A stretch of DNA of 64,000 nucleotides from Trebouxia sp. TZW2008 (GCA_002118135.1 BDIU01000051.1:62001-126000), one strand, 5' to 3'. Positions 40,811-53,579 are shown, counted from the stretch's first letter. Numbers and translations are program-made. Notes: generated by a model from the letters alone, not told the origin.

Positions 40811-42888
40811 GTCTGATCATCAGATGTGCTGGTCACGGTGGTGCTTGGTGTCTCAAGCGCTGCAAAGTGGTCTGTGATTGGCATATATTTGTTGAGTCAG
40901 TCTGAAAAGCTGTGATGGCAGAACTGTGGACGACTTGTGGAGCTGTGGTTCAAGAAAGATGTGTTTTGGTGCCAGCCAGTATGCTATGTGCAGCCTGGGA
41001 CCTGGCGTGTACAATGACTGATCAGTGTTGCAGATTCAGATGTATTGTATGATGATGATCTGCAGCTGCTGCATCAGCTGCCAATGTACTCTTGGAGCGC
41101 TGTTGCTGATTTGCTTTTGTAGGTCTATTTCACCAGAAAGGTATAGATGATTGTGGCATCTGCCTTTATAGATTTAGCAGCTGTTTATTTCATAGGTCCC
41201 TGACTGTCAGTCTGTACTTCACTCATCTGCTCTTGCGAGCCTGGCCTGATGTGGGGGTCAGTATGTACCAGAAGCTTGCTGTGGCGTGATTGCTTTCAAT
41301 TCCCTTTGCTTGTGGCAAGGGTTGAAATGCAGGACAGCGATACAGCAGCAGATCTCAATTGTATTAACTCCATGAGCTGTTCAACTGGCCTCAACATACT
41401 TCAAGATGTACTGTTACTCTTGAATGAACATGGTGTTTGGCAATCAGAGGATGCTGAGTAGTATGCTCTGAAATGAATCAACATCAAACCTGACCCAGCT
41501 TGCTTTTATGTTTTCTTGGGTTACCTACTCTGTTACAATAAGTTCATGACCAAAGACACACTTTATCACAGACAATAATACAAGCTAGTTTAGGTATTGA
41601 GTATTTGTTACTTGCTGTCCACACAAAGTACAGTTGTGAACTGGACGAGCTAGAGTGTAACATGAGATGATGATGCAAAGTCTTCTACACAGTAACATCT
41701 TGTAGATGCTTGAGCCCTGCAGTCTGCATTGTCACTTGAGCATCTGGAGAAACAGTTTCAGCAGATGGTGACATTCCCACATGCAGTGGCCAGGTGCATT
41801 TCGAATGCTTCCAAGATTTGTTGTCATAATGGCAGAGACATTGGTAATCATGCCTGCTAATTGGAGCAATTGCATTCTGCAGCTTTGTGGTGCGTTGCTG
41901 CGATGTGCACTCACGACCTCCTTTGGTGCCGCATGTGATGATGGCAACTGTCGGCACCCAGTATGGATAGCTGTGTTTGTTTGTTACACGCTTTGGCTGC
42001 ATCAAGGCGAGGGAGCAAATCTCTGTGCATGAAAGCTGTGACTTCCTGACAACTGTGATATGGAAGAAGTGGCTGAAGGCATCCTTTCATCAGCAGCATG
42101 CATCTCCATATAATGCAAGCCTGCATCAGATCAGCTTGTCAGCGTGCATGGACATCCTGCAGCTGTATTGTATGTCAACAGTGCATGTGTGACTCATCGC
42201 ATGTGCATTGTTTCCTCTTGAGCTGTATACATATGCGGCGCTTGTCACAGGGGCCTCATATGAGACAGCACTGAATGGGCAGTGCCATAAACTCATCTCA
42301 GTACACATGCATTCAAGGCATGGCATCTCTGCATCAAGCTACACAAGCAGTGTCATGCTTGCAGTACAGTGACAAAGTCATGCAGGCAGCAGTGCAAGCG
42401 ATAGTGGTTACCTACCCTGTTTTGCCTTGAGCTGCCCTAGACAGGTTGAGGGACGACACAATTGGTTCACATCGCTGTCTACTTGATGTGAGAAGCGCCG
42501 TTGCATTCAGTGCACCAGCAGATCCTTGTAGTGACCTGTGTGAGAATTAATGGCTATGAATTGAAGTTGATGAGCCTTCCAGGCCATGCATGTGAGTGAG
42601 CTAGCAGAGACATTCTAAGGCACGCAAGCTTGCGCTCACGATCATATCTATTTTGCTTGACTCACACAGCTCATAGTGCTCCTGCAATTGCGACCTGGCA
42701 TTGAAAGTCTTATGTAAGAAGTGTAAAGCAGCTGTGACACCGCATGCCAGTCTACTGATGGTCTCTCATGCAGCAATTGCATGCATGCTGTGTCCTGCCA
42801 GCCTGTTGTGCATACTGCCTTACTGGCTAAGGTGAAATGCCTCAACAGCAGAACAGGAAGGCCACTGCTTGTGTGCAAAGCTAGAAGC
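40811..42888. other. convergent intergenic region
   Basis: About 2.1 kb between the stops of the Rieske gene and the EF-hand gene on the opposite strand. Open frames on either strand are short and lack family likeness or coherent splice sites. I see no RNA gene or mobile element. Confidence 0.4.
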
Positions 42889-45800
42889 TTACTTGAGATC
42901 TGCGGGCCTTTGACTCATGGTTGCCTGCCAGAGCTGTTGAGCGGCGCTAGGCAGAACCATAGCAGAAGCTGAGGGACGCCTGCAACAGCACAGGCGCCAA
43001 AATTGCCAATGCTGACACAGTTGACGACCTAGTCTGATTTGAGTAGTTCAATTCATGTCAAAGATAAATGGCTGTCACTGACAGACTCTGGTTCAACTTG
43101 TAGGCCACCTGTGCATCATTTTGTGATGGAACTGAACATGTTATTGGCAGCTCAGCTTCCCCTGTGCCTGGGCGTCCAAGGGTTCTGTGGTGCTAGGCAC
43201 ATCACACCGCCTGTTCCTGCTTGTGTGCGTAAGATTTCATGCACCAATGTGCAAGATCGTGATGAGACTGTGCGAAAACTGGTCTCACCTTTCTCTGTGC
43301 CTGGGCGGCCGAGGCGTCTGTAAGGCTGTTGTGGTGCTGGGCACATTACATCGCCCATTCCTGCCAAAGCCACCAAAACCCGCCCACAAGTTCTCCCCAA
43401 ACTGACTGGTGCCATTGCCATTGCTATTGCCACTGCTATGCAAGCCTCCCAATGTTTCTGCTGTTGTCAGCTTTAAAGGCAGCACAACAGTGGTGGGGAT
43501 GGTGAAAGCCAAGTACTGAGACTGTGTCTGAGACTGTGAATGTGCCTGAGACTGAGTCTGACACTGAGACTGACGATGAGAGTGGGGCACGCACTGAGAC
43601 TGACACTGAGAGTGAGGCTGGGACCAAGACTGATATTGAGAGTCATCATTGACTGCATGCAGGCTAGGCCTTTGTCTTGGCTGAAGGCTGTGGGACCTGT
43701 GCTTCTTGAACATGCGCTTGGCCGCTAAGTCAGTGGCAGCAGCTGCCTGGTCTGCAACATCCAACACTCTGCACTCAGATGCTTGCTTGCTGTTGAGCTG
43801 CAAAGCTGGAGCTGATGCTACTGCTGCAGAGCTGCTTGGGTGCTCTGGCCTGCTGCAACATGCTGTTGCTTTGGCAGGCTCCAAGATCGCAGCTGGGTGT
43901 GCAATCTCAGGTGATGCTACTGCTGCAGAGCTGCTTGCCAGCTGGTGACTGCTACTTATGGCTGATGCACTGGCAGTCTCAGTGCTCGCAGATGCATCAA
44001 CAAATTCCTCTGCATGTCTTGCCTGCTCCTGCTGATGTTGCTGATGCTGTGCCTGCTCGTGTTGCCGCTGCACATCCTGCTGTTGCAGCTGCACTTCCTG
44101 CGGTTGTGCCTGCAGCTGACTCCCTTGCTGTTGCCGCTGCCCTCTCTGCTCCTCCAACTGGTGTGCCTGCTGCTGGCGTTCCTCCTCCTGCTGTTGCTGC
44201 AGCTGCTTGAAGGTACGCAGCTCAGACAGGCGCCAAGAGTCCACAGGCTGTGAGTGCACGGCTGTGCATGCAGGCTTCCTGGGGGTCAGATTGTGCCTCT
44301 CAAAGACCCCAACAGGCAGCCCATCATCCCCGATTTCAACTGGGGATGGCGCTTGCCGTTCGTACTTTGAGATCCAGCCTGATGCTTTGGATGCTGCTCT
44401 CAGCAGTGGCGCCTGAACAAAGAGCGATGTTCAGGAAAGACAAAGACAGGTAGACACTGAGCAAGGAAAGATGGCCGCCAAGAGTCTACAGGCTGTTGGT
44501 GCAAGGCTGTCCAGGCAGGCTTCCTGGGCGTCAGGTTGTGCCTCTCACACACCCCAACAGGCAACCCGCCGTCCCCAATCTCAACTGGGGATGGCGCTTG
44601 CCGCTCATACTTTGAAATGCAGCCTGCTGCTTTGGATGCTGCTCTCAGCAGTGGCGCCTGAATAAAGGGCGATGTTCAGGAAAGACAAAGACAGGTAGAC
44701 ACTGAGCAAGGAAAGATGGCAGCCAAGAGTCTACAGCCTATTGGTGCACAGCTGTCCAGGCAGGCTTCCTGGGCATTAGGTTGTGCCTCCCAAAGACCAC
44801 AACAGGCAGCCCGTTGTTTCCAATCTCAACTGGGGATGGCGCTTGCTGCTCATACTTTGAGATCCAGCCTGCTGGTTTGGATGCTGCTCTCAGCAGTGGC
44901 GCCTGAACTCAAAGATCATGCTGAAGACAGACAAGGCAGACTGGCATTGACTATTGACACTGTTGTGCCTCCGAAAGACCCCAACAGGCAGCCCGTCGTC
45001 CCCAATCTCAACTGGGGATGGCGCTTGCTGCTCATACTTTGAGATCCAGCCTGCTGCTTTTGGATGCTGCTCTGAGCAGTGGCGCCTGAACAGCAAAACT
45101 TACACACTGAAGACAGTGCAGACAGAGTGGCTTTCACATGAATGCCTATCAAATTGTGCTTCTCAAACACTTCCACTGGCAGGTTGTCTTCCCCAAGCTC
45201 AGCTGGGGACGGCGCTTGCCGCTTGTACTTTCAGATCCAGCCGGCTGCTTTGGACGCCGCTCTCAGCAATGGAGCCTGGAGCAAGCAATAGAGTCTGGAT
45301 GAGGATTATAAGCAGAACAGGGCATGGCATTGGGCCAAGGCAAGGCAAGACATGCAGAGCAAGACAGGGCAACAGTGAAATGTAGCATAGGCTAGAGCAG
45401 GTCAAAGCACGTCAGGCCAGACATGATTTACTTGTTGTTCATGATGTGCTTGATGATCACATGCTCAGTGCTTGGTCAAATGTATGACGATCATGTGAGA
45501 AAAGACATGCTATGTACTCAACTGTGAGACCCTGTCCAAGATAGTACATTGGACAGTGTTGGCATCAGCAGCAGCCAGCCCAATGGCAGGTCAAAGCAAA
45601 CACTGATGACACTGCTCAGTGGCGGGTCAAAGCAAACACTGATGACACTGCTCAGTGGTGGGTCAAAGCAAACGCGGATGACACTGCTCAATGGCAGTTC
45701 AAAATGACACTGCTCAATCAGCATTTAGTTGAACCAATCTGTGAAATGCTGTCTCAGGTGGTTGCTTGGCCAGCATCCACATCAGTAGCAGCAGCAGTCT

Positions 45801-48800
45801 TACTAGCAGGTCAAAGCAAGTTAGACCATGTGCTCAAAGGTTATGGAATCAGGATCAAGCTGTGAGATGCTGTCTGAGGTGGTTGCTTGGCCAGCGTCCG
45901 CATCAGCAGCAGCAGCAGCAAGCTCACTAGCAGGTCAACGCACTTCAAAAAGCAATTATTGTGTGTTCAGGATCAACCTGTGAGACGCTCTCTGAGGTAG
46001 TAGCTTGGCCAGCATCCACATCAGTAGCAGCAGCAGTCTCATTGGCAGCGTCACTGGCAGGCTCATTGTCCACTGCAGTCTGAGCTTGAAGGAACTGAAC
46101 CGGAGACTGTGTTTGGGAGAAATGCACTGGAGACTGTGTTTGAGAGAACTGCATTGGAGACTGCATTTGAGAGACCTGCGCTGGGCTGTGGGCTTGTGAG
46201 AAGAAGAGCGGGCTCTGGGTCTGAGAGTACTGGACTGGACTCTGAGCTTGAGACCAGTGCAGTGAGGACTGAGTCTGTGAGAAGCTGGCTGGCGAAGGGG
46301 AAGTGTGGACTGGAGTCTGAGATTGAGAGAAATGTACCGAGGACTGAGTTTGACAGAAATGGACCGGCGTTTGAGACTGAGAGAACTGCACTGGTGTCTG
46401 AGCGTGTGTAGCGTGGCTGGGAGTCTGTGCGAAGCCAACTGGGCTGTGAGAGTGTGAGAAGTGAACTGGAGTCTGGGTGTGAGTCACAGGATGCAGCTTG
46501 TGACTAACCAGCTGCTCCATAGCTGCGTCCCTAGGTGTCAGTGGTGTCAAGTCATCCTCAGTTGGCGAGATCTGACTGGATCTAAGGTGAGGGGACTGCT
46601 GTTTGGCTGTGGTGGGTGCAGGGAAGCTGAGCTGACGATAGCCTTGCTCATGCTGCTGTTTTGGCTTTGGGCTGGGACTCATAAAAGAGCGCGAGACGTG
46701 ACTGTACATGCCGTTTGCCAGATGGGTGACTGCTTTGGACAGGTGCGTTGCAGGGCCTGCGTCAAAGACTAAAGCTTATGCAGATGCTGCTTAGACTCAC
46801 AAGAAACAGCATGGCAGCACCGATTCAGCTTATGCAAAAAAAAGCATGCCTTAAGTATAACTGCCACCTGAGCAATTTGAGAACAATGGACACGATCTGA
46901 AGCTCTTCATCATGAGTGTATGTTCATGCAATGGTTGCTTGGGCGTGGCGCGTTCTGAACCAGACAAGAATGTTGCGCACAATGCGTGAAGGCAACATCA
47001 CCTAGCGCTTCATGGCTCTTAGCTGCATTTGCTGCATACGCGCTGCTGTTCAACGCAAACTGGTGCTAGTGGTGCGACTTGACAAATGCAGACTAGGGAC
47101 AACTTCACCAGCGATTGCATGCAGGTGAACGCTGATGCACCCAGCAGACGTGACACGCCCATAGAGTTCACAGCTGAGGGCTGTGCAAAGTCAATGTGGA
47201 AGTGAGCAGATCCTAAGCAAGCACAGTATGCTTTAGCTACAGGGTTGAGTGCTGATCCTTGCGAACGTACCTTGACCTTGACCCGCACTGTCTGGCTGGC
47301 CTGCAGGCTGCTGAGGCAGTTGCTGCCCAGATGTACTGATGCCATTAACAGCAGGCTGCATGGCTGATGGGTTGTGACCATCAGGGTTCGGCCCACTAGA
47401 CCTTCCAGATGAAGGAGGGTCATAAGCAACTGCGTCTGCCACAGCGAAGCGCGCCTCCAGAGGCAACCTCTTAGCAATGGCTCCAAGCCTGATGATGGGT
47501 GCTGCAGACCGCCTGCACCATAGATATTGTATGTGTGATGCATGCACATGATGATGAGTATTGAGCATTGGTTTGGTTTTGCCTGGATAATGAGGACGTC
47601 AAATGTCAGACTCAAAGCAGACTCTGGGAAGCCTCTTGGCAATGGCTGCAAGCCTGATGGTAGGCGCTGCATGCTCCTGCGCCATGCATGATGCAAATCA
47701 TTCAAACCTCAATGCTGGGATGTCAGCTGAGCTGATGCGAGCATGCAGCAACTACAGCAATAGCCATACATCATGGCGCATGATGCACATCTGTAGAAGC
47801 CCAGTGCATGAGATAGACTAGCGCTCTGTGCCATGTCATGAATTTTCTATATCGCCAGATGTATCATGGTAACGCCTGCCTGGGTACACGCTTTGTATCC
47901 ATTCACACGGGCAAAACCCAAGAACGTGACGGATGGGAAGTTTATGACAACTGCAGGCAGGCATGCTTAGTCAGCACGGCCAAGATGCGCACTTTGCATG
48001 GCTTTTGTCAAGAATTGCGCATGCTTCATCAAAATATGTAGACCATGCGGCCAGTTGGGCAGTCATGGGCTTCAAGTGCTGCATGCAGCAGCACACAGAA
48101 AAGCATTGTGCTGACCTGGGCATGTCACTTTGACGCTTGCTACCGTTCTGTCCGCTTTTTGCCCTTTGCATCTCCAGATGGAGCCTCATGGCCATCATTG
48201 ACCGCCCTTCAGTCTCATCACTCAGGTACCTACAATCACACAGGCATGTTGGTCAGCCACTGTAGCCCGGCAGCAATACTGGTCAGGCTGCCAATTATCA
48301 CTCTGAAATTCCTGCATGCTCACCCATAGCCAACCACGCCTGATGAAATTGCTCAAATGTTGCCAGCTTCTTAAATGACATGACACAACCCATGACCAGA
48401 CTGCATGAACGCACTAGACAAACAGGCTGACATGCACAGACTGATACAAACAGAATGCAGCATCAAGCACCAGCATAGCGTCCCTGATGATATGTTTGTG
48501 CCAAATGTTCACTAATGGTGTACTCTTTACTGAAGGCAGGTGATTTGACTTGAGATGTCGACAGAAGGAGAGTACAGAAGAACGCTACGCCCAGCCCCTA
48601 GCAAGGTTGCACACGCTCAAGAGCAAGCATGTAAATGATTTTGAGGATGCTGATATGAGCAGCACCTGTCAGCATGTCTGTTGAGCAGCTGCTGCCTGGC
48701 CTTGCCTCCGCTCATCACATCTGCCATCATTTTCTTCCTGCGGAAGGCTCTAGCAATCTGCATGCAGCCAAGAGATCTTGATTTAAGCGATATGGCATGT

Positions 48801-50289
48801 GATCTAGAGAGAGGCTTGAGCCACATACATCTGGCAAACGTGCTGGAATGTGAACATGACCATGATGATGACTAACATCTCAATGACATTCATTATGCAT
48901 GTCATCACACTATGATGATTGTCATGATCAGATTGTAGTGTGGCAGCATCTGAGCCCTGCATTGACTGAGCATTGGTTTTGCTTTTGAACAAGTGGCAAG
49001 TGCCATGTAATGCCTGCCATTCAGACGTCTTGCTGATGTAATTGCCAGAGTTTCTGTCAGGCACCATAGGTGACATTGAGCTATGCAAATGCTTTCAGTG
49101 AGTTCTGCTGCGCACAGCTAACCCCAAAGTGCTGCGGCATTGTATTAAACTGCATACAGTTCCTACTGCTGGAACTGGATCCTGAATGCAGGCAACGTGT
49201 GCCATGTGCAGCAGCAGCGGCTGCATGCATGCGTACCAGCAGTAGCCGGTCTTGGCCATACACCACCTTGTGTTTTGCACTGGTATAAACAAACGGTACA
49301 AAAACCTGATGACGAAACTTGTGTGACGCACCTCATGAAATGGCAAAGCAGATGTGTCAGGCTGCAGCCTGATTGTGCCTGAAAAGTCAGCACCTGCCTC
49401 CACTGGGCGTGTGTTTTGCAGCATTGAACGAGACATGACAGTCTCAAAGTCATCGTAACCAATGTAACCAATGCCTCTCCTGTCCACTGCTGCTATGAGG
49501 TCCTTGACGTCATTAATGTGCGTCTGCATGAAATGTTGCTGCATTGATATGATGATTGTCTTGTACTGCTCATCGTATGTTGCTAGGTGTGTGTGGCACA
49601 AGTCCTGTCCCGCCAGGCAGGCTTGTGTTGATCATCATGATAAGCACGTCTGATGTTCAACTGGGGAGAAAAAGACAAAACAGCGTCATTCCAGATGCTG
49701 CATTGGGGTTTGTCAATGAACTCATCTGTATAACGCGATGCAGCATGATCTGGGCAAATGCCAGCGAACTTCATTGTTGACACAGCTGGCAGCAACCATA
49801 TCATTGCATGCAACGTGTGAGTATAGCGCAGCTATGGTTTGCTGACTCACGTCACACCTGAATGTCTAGCATTTGAAATGCATGTGTCAAGTTGTCAATG
49901 CTCAGCTTGCCAGTCTTGTCTGCGTCCAACATATTGAAGCAGTCCCTGATGTCCTGCTTCTGGAGTCTGCTCAAGGGCCCTGCATGGCAGGCGTTTCAGT
50001 AAAACAAGCCACCGTCAGTTTGAATTTTGATGCAACCAGCTTGTACCTGAAGAGCTATGGCTTCGTCGTGGCGAACAAGAGTTTGTGACAGTCTGCAAGA
50101 CTGAGGCTGGCTGGCTTCCTGGGGTCTGCAGCAATACTGCCAATTAGACCAAGCAAGGTAGGTGACTGAAAGCAGCAGATCGACGTCTCATGGTGAAAGT
50201 CGCGGGCATGCAAACAAACTTACCTCTGTGGCCCTCACATCTCTAGCCATTTCTGGATCGCCTTTGATGGCTATGGCAGTGCCGGCCAT
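42889..50289 (-). CDS. EF-hand protein with Ser/Gln repeats and Gln-rich tail (966 aa)
   Basis: Ten exons (50289-50224, 50125-50047, 49979-49858, 49523-49332, 48757-48666, 48229-48116, 47512-47271, 46756-45978, 44412-43289, 42979-42889) give 966 residues; all phases match. A canonical EF-hand loop DADKTGKLSIDN lies at 67-78. A second, degenerate loop DRRGIGYIGYDD at 103-114 lacks acidic ligands at positions 3 and 5. A conserved-looking basic helix follows (IARAFRRKKMMADVMSGG). The middle contains about a dozen 9-residue units of the type FSQTQSPVH, low-complexity and probably disordered. The next large exon is Gln-rich coiled-coil-like (QLQQQQEEERQQQ) and ends with His/Ser/Gln stretches. Calcium-dependent scaffolding is a reasonable inference; no named family is recognised. 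The start ATG opens MAGTAIAIKGDPEMARDV. Joining the EF-hand part to the repeat part rests on phase continuity only. Confidence 0.72.
43148..43215 (-). repeat. downstream copy of the EF/Q gene exon 9 end
   Basis: The exon end GGCGATGTAATGTGCCCAGC through CCCAGGCACAGAGAAAG plus GTGAGA recurs 140 bases downstream in the transcript as GGCGGTGTGATGTGCCTAGC through CCCAGGCACAGGGGAAG, with the donor changed to CTGAGC. Confidence 0.75.
44413..45275 (-). repeat. four upstream copies of the EF/Q gene exon 9 start
   Basis: The junction CAG|GCGCCACTGCTGAGAGCAG and the following 150 or so bases (RAASKASGWISKYERQAPSP, then VEIGDDGLPVGVFERHNLTP) occur at about 45275-45150, 45090-44955, 44908-44726 and 44661-44480, before the functional version at 44412. 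Several copies remain open over RAASKAAG, then SKYE, then QAPSPVEIGD. None shows an obvious donor, so they look like acceptor-side pseudo-exons. Intervals are about 185-250 bases. Confidence 0.88.
45585..45715. repeat. 45-base tandem repeat, about three units
   Basis: Units of the type GGTCAAAGCAAACACTGATG followed by ACACTGCTCAGTGGC recur from about 45590 to 45710, in an intron of the EF/Q gene. Confidence 0.8.
45735..45935 (-). repeat. two downstream copies of the EF/Q gene exon 8 end
   Basis: The exon end coding for AAATDVDAGQATTSESVSQ is repeated at about 45925-45860 and 45810-45745 (GATGCTGGCCAAGCAACCAC, then CTCAGACAGCATCTCACAG, then CTTGATCC in place of GTTGATCC). The donor GT is lost in both copies. 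Confidence 0.75.
47590..47690 (-). repeat. upstream copy of the EF/Q gene exon 7 start
   Basis: On the minus strand the segment reads APTIRLAAIAKRLP, then diverges; the true exon reads APIIRLGAIAKRLP. It lies about 175 bases before the functional acceptor. Confidence 0.8.
49565..49705 (+). repeat. dispersed repeat family R2, copy 3
   Basis: TTGCTAGGTGTGTGTGGCAC, then AAGTCCTGTCCCGCCAGGCA, then GGCTTGTGTTGATCATCATG, then ATAAGCACGTCTGATGTTCA and AAAACAGCGTCATT. It is inserted antisense to the EF/Q gene intron in which it sits. Confidence 0.6.
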
Positions 50290-50955
50290 CGGCAATACCT
50301 GCACGTTCAAATCGACTTCTGTGAGTAGTGACGGAACAGCAACAGGACCGACTCCCACTGGCAAGTACAGCTTTCTTGCGTCAGGTTATCAAGCAGGCTC
50401 GCACCTTCAGACTATGAGCTGCCTCTAGATCCGACACCGGGCAGGTTTGAAAGTGTGTTCGGACTCGGAGGCAGTCTTCATAATCTGTCTTGCGCACGCG
50501 TGGCGATCAAAGCATCGAGATGCATCCAGCTCCGCAGCAAAGCCCGCTCGGCAATGTAAATGCCGGTGTCGTCAAGAGCGAGCACTTCAACCTTTGACCT
50601 ATGGAGCAGAGGAAGTGTGAATCTTATTGAGGGACAGCGCCAGTCGGCACCGCCGGTTCATCTCCGCTCTGTATGATTGTGCGATGCCGTGATATGGTTG
50701 TGAGCTGTTCAGGTGAACTGTTTTCCCTGCCAAGGCTAAGCGCGACATTCGATCTCACATCGCGTTTGCATCGAGACCGCAGCCTGCGCTGAAGCGTGGA
50801 TTGACGCCTGGCTAAACGAGACCCTCCTTATAGCAGCCAGTTCCGGGCGCGTCATGCAGTCCACGATAGCTCTCGGCGTCACTGCGCCAGCAGCCCGTCC
50901 TCGAGCATGCACCAGGCAGTCAGTACAACGTTCCCACCAGCACGTACGTCCATAG
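50290..50955. promoter_or_regulatory. shared intergenic space, EF/Q gene and RsfS
   Basis: About 665 bases lie between the EF/Q start codon and the likely RsfS start. The region is visibly richer in CG dinucleotides than the introns (for example GCGCACGCGTGGCGATC, CGCCGG), as expected of a promoter region with short 5' leaders. No specific element was identified. Confidence 0.45.
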
Positions 50956-52832
50956 ATGGCGCTGCCTCGTATTACACAGTGTGTACACTCTAGACTTGCT
51001 GAATTATGGTGGTAACTTGCAGCAGCCCGCAAGGACGGTCTTTTTGCATGATTCGCCAGCTTCTAGGCTTGCTTCGAACCTCACAGCAACACTTGCAACA
51101 GGCGAGGTAAGCAGTGATTCTCACTACCAAGTGAAAGACCAGCTGTTACCAAAGCCTAGTCTTGCTGAATATAACAGCAGATAAGCCAGGATGTTTACGA
51201 GGGTCTTTGTAATGCTGCAGGCAGTTGAGTTCCTCCCAGCAATCCACGATTCAAACGTTGCTGATCCCACAATTACAGCCAGTGAGAACACTGTCATTGA
51301 CAGCGAAGACTTCGCAATCGCCATGGCTAAAATCGCAGACAACACAAAGGGCAAAGACATCATGCTACTGCATGTGGAGCCCTTGACCTCCTGGACAAGC
51401 TACATGCTGCTGATCACTGTTGGCAGTAAGCCTCAGCTGAATGCTGTCCTAGCCAAAATGGAGCAAGAAGCAGAACACATTTGGCAGCGGCCAAGAACGC
51501 ATAAAAGCCCTGGCAGGTGAGACACCAATGTGATGTCCCAAATCTTCAGTATGTTGCTGGATTTACGCTGCTTGTGCGTCGACATCGCCAACCTTCATGG
51601 CATCCTGAGGTCTCCGTCAACCTGCTTCTTGTCTGGTGGACATGCGGAGACCGTGGCCAAGTTGCGGTGGTCAGGCATCAGAATGTTGCCTGATGTTGGA
51701 ATGATGCTTGGCAATGCTTATTGGCAGCTGTGCAAAGCAATTAGTCGATGTATGTACCCTGATTGGTTCCAGTCAAGTATCGACCTGACATATCTTTACA
51801 TAGTTGCTTGCAAGCATAGCCTTTCACTATGTCTCCATATGCATTAGCACAACTTATGTGGCAGATATATGTCTGGGGCTGACAAACGTGAGATGCAGTG
51901 CAGCTTGCAGGGCAATTGTGTGTAGCACAAAATCTGACTTCAGTCATGCACATGCAGGGGAAGCTGGGAAGTGCTCGATTTTGGTGATGTAGTTGTGCAT
52001 GTGATGTCAGAAGAGCAGCGCAACTTCTATGACATGGAGTCATTCTATGGAGCTGCTGAGGAGGTATGCATCATCTCTCTGCACGCACAAGTTTCCCTTT
52101 TGATCTTGTTTATTCTGCCCAGAATCATTTTTGAAATGGTCCATTTTGCCCAGATCACTTTCGAGAGTGTCTACTTTATTCAAGTCAAGACAGGACAGGC
52201 AGAACGACCTGCATTTCTGCAGCGGTCAATTTGGCTGTCTTTCACACAGTGGACTGGCACTGCCCAGCTTGCGTGACTTGCTCTGTGTGTATCAGCTCCT
52301 GTACAATTCAAAGCTCAATTTGAGCTCTGCTGCATGCCATCTTAGTCTCCTTACTCATGCATAGGTCTTGTTGCAAATGACAGCTTTGAGCGCTGATAAA
52401 AAGCATCACATTGTCTTGTGAATTGTCAGTGACTTGTGAATTGTCAGTGACTGTGTTGACCAACATGGTCTGCGCCTGCACAACAATTTCTCTTGGTAAC
52501 AACTGCAATGCTCAGCAAGAAAAATGTTTACGATGAATTCTCTTTACTCAGAAGCAGCACTGCAGTCAGAATGCTGTGATTATTTCCTGGTTGTGTCGTT
52601 CCTACACTGAGAATGTCCATGTATTAAGTGTCCTTGACAAGAGAGTTTACTGTGCGTCTTTGCAGCTGATAGTTCAAGCTGAACAAGCTGAATGACTCAG
52701 ACAACTCACTGGATCATGCAGGTTGACCTGCCATTCACAAACATGGCCATCCCTGACAACACACTTCAGTGGACGCGTCAAGCTTTGGGCTCTGGAACTG
52801 TCAGGCAGCCAGCTCCAAAACAGCCCTTGTGA
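50956..52832 (+). CDS. ribosomal silencing factor RsfS / Iojap-like protein
   Basis: RsfS binds uL14 of the large ribosomal subunit and blocks subunit joining; eukaryotic homologues act in mitochondria or plastids (maize Iojap). Secure exons are to 51106, 51221-51516, 51958-52063 and 52722-52832, with matching phases. Diagnostic segments are VIDSEDFAIAMAKIADNTKG, DIMLLHVEPLTSWTSYMLLI, TVGSKPQLNAVL, SWEVLDFGDVVVHVMSEEQR, NFYDMESFYG and the LPF near the end. The first exon is unresolved. ATG 50956 (MALPRITQC) joins only through a very short 40-base intron (51 to 52 bases would already be small), while the open frame before 51106 lacks an ATG. The N-terminal part is transit-peptide-like. A duplicated C-terminal segment follows the stop. 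Confidence 0.82.
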
Positions 52833-52965
52833 GACGTCAAGCTTTTTGCTCTCAAAATGTCATTCAGCTGACAAAACAACATTGGAGATTGCGTCGTTTC
52901 ATGCTACGATGGAAGCAGGCTCTGGAGTCATCATTCAGCCAGCAACAAAGCAGCATTTGTGACAA
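52833..52965 (+). repeat. two decayed copies of the RsfS C-terminal segment after the stop
   Basis: The last coding block CGTCAAGCTTTGGGCTCTGG through CCAAAACAGCCCTTGTGA is followed by GACGTCAAGCTTTTTGCTCT through CTGACAAAACAACA and by GAAGCAGGCTCTGGAGTCAT through AACAAAGCAGCATTTGTGA. The third again ends in TGTGA. They lie in the presumed 3' UTR. Confidence 0.75.
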
Positions 52966-53579
52966 GGCAACCCCTCACAGTTGCAGCGTTTCATGCTGCT
53001 CAGATACAGAGCAAGTGTCTTGTGTATATCATGTAAAGGGCGCACGTGGAGAGCTTGACACTTTTTACTGTCAATTTCCAGCAAGCGAAAGCGCGGCTTA
53101 CGCGGCAAAGGCTTCCTGATGCCCTGGAATGCACCAGCAGCTGTAGCACTGTGACATTGCCACTTCCATGCCAAAATTTCATGTAAGCTGCAGGATGTTG
53201 CCAACTGTTTGTCAAGTTTATGCTGTGTATGTGTACACATGTGGCTTGGCTTATGTGCAATGCTTGTCAAATAGTTTTGTTCAGCCCATGCGACGTTACA
53301 GCAGAGCAGAGTTGATGTTGCAAACAGCACAGCTGTAAACGCGTGTTATACTTGTTATCTAGGTCTGATTGAGGCACTGCACCCCATATAAGATTCAGTT
53401 TCCGTCTGCTTGATTTGCCTGTCGAGAATCAACCTTTCACATGTGTCTCAGAGTGTGACCACCTCAATCACACAAGCTTTACTGTGCATGTAATGTGCAA
53501 ACAAGCTTATATCAGCGAGCCTGAATCTGTATGTAGCTTGTCATTGTCCCAGAATTTGTCATGATATGGGCACGAGCTT
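52966..53579. other. convergent intergenic region
   Basis: About 600 bases between RsfS and the GHR stop on the other strand. It should contain both 3' UTRs; nothing else is recognised. Confidence 0.4.

Noticed and set aside
43815..44253. Long plus-strand open frames rich in Leu/Ala (LLLLLQLLEG type)
   Set aside because: They are the antisense of the Gln-rich exon of the minus-strand EF/Q gene; poly-CAG read backwards gives Leu/Ala runs.
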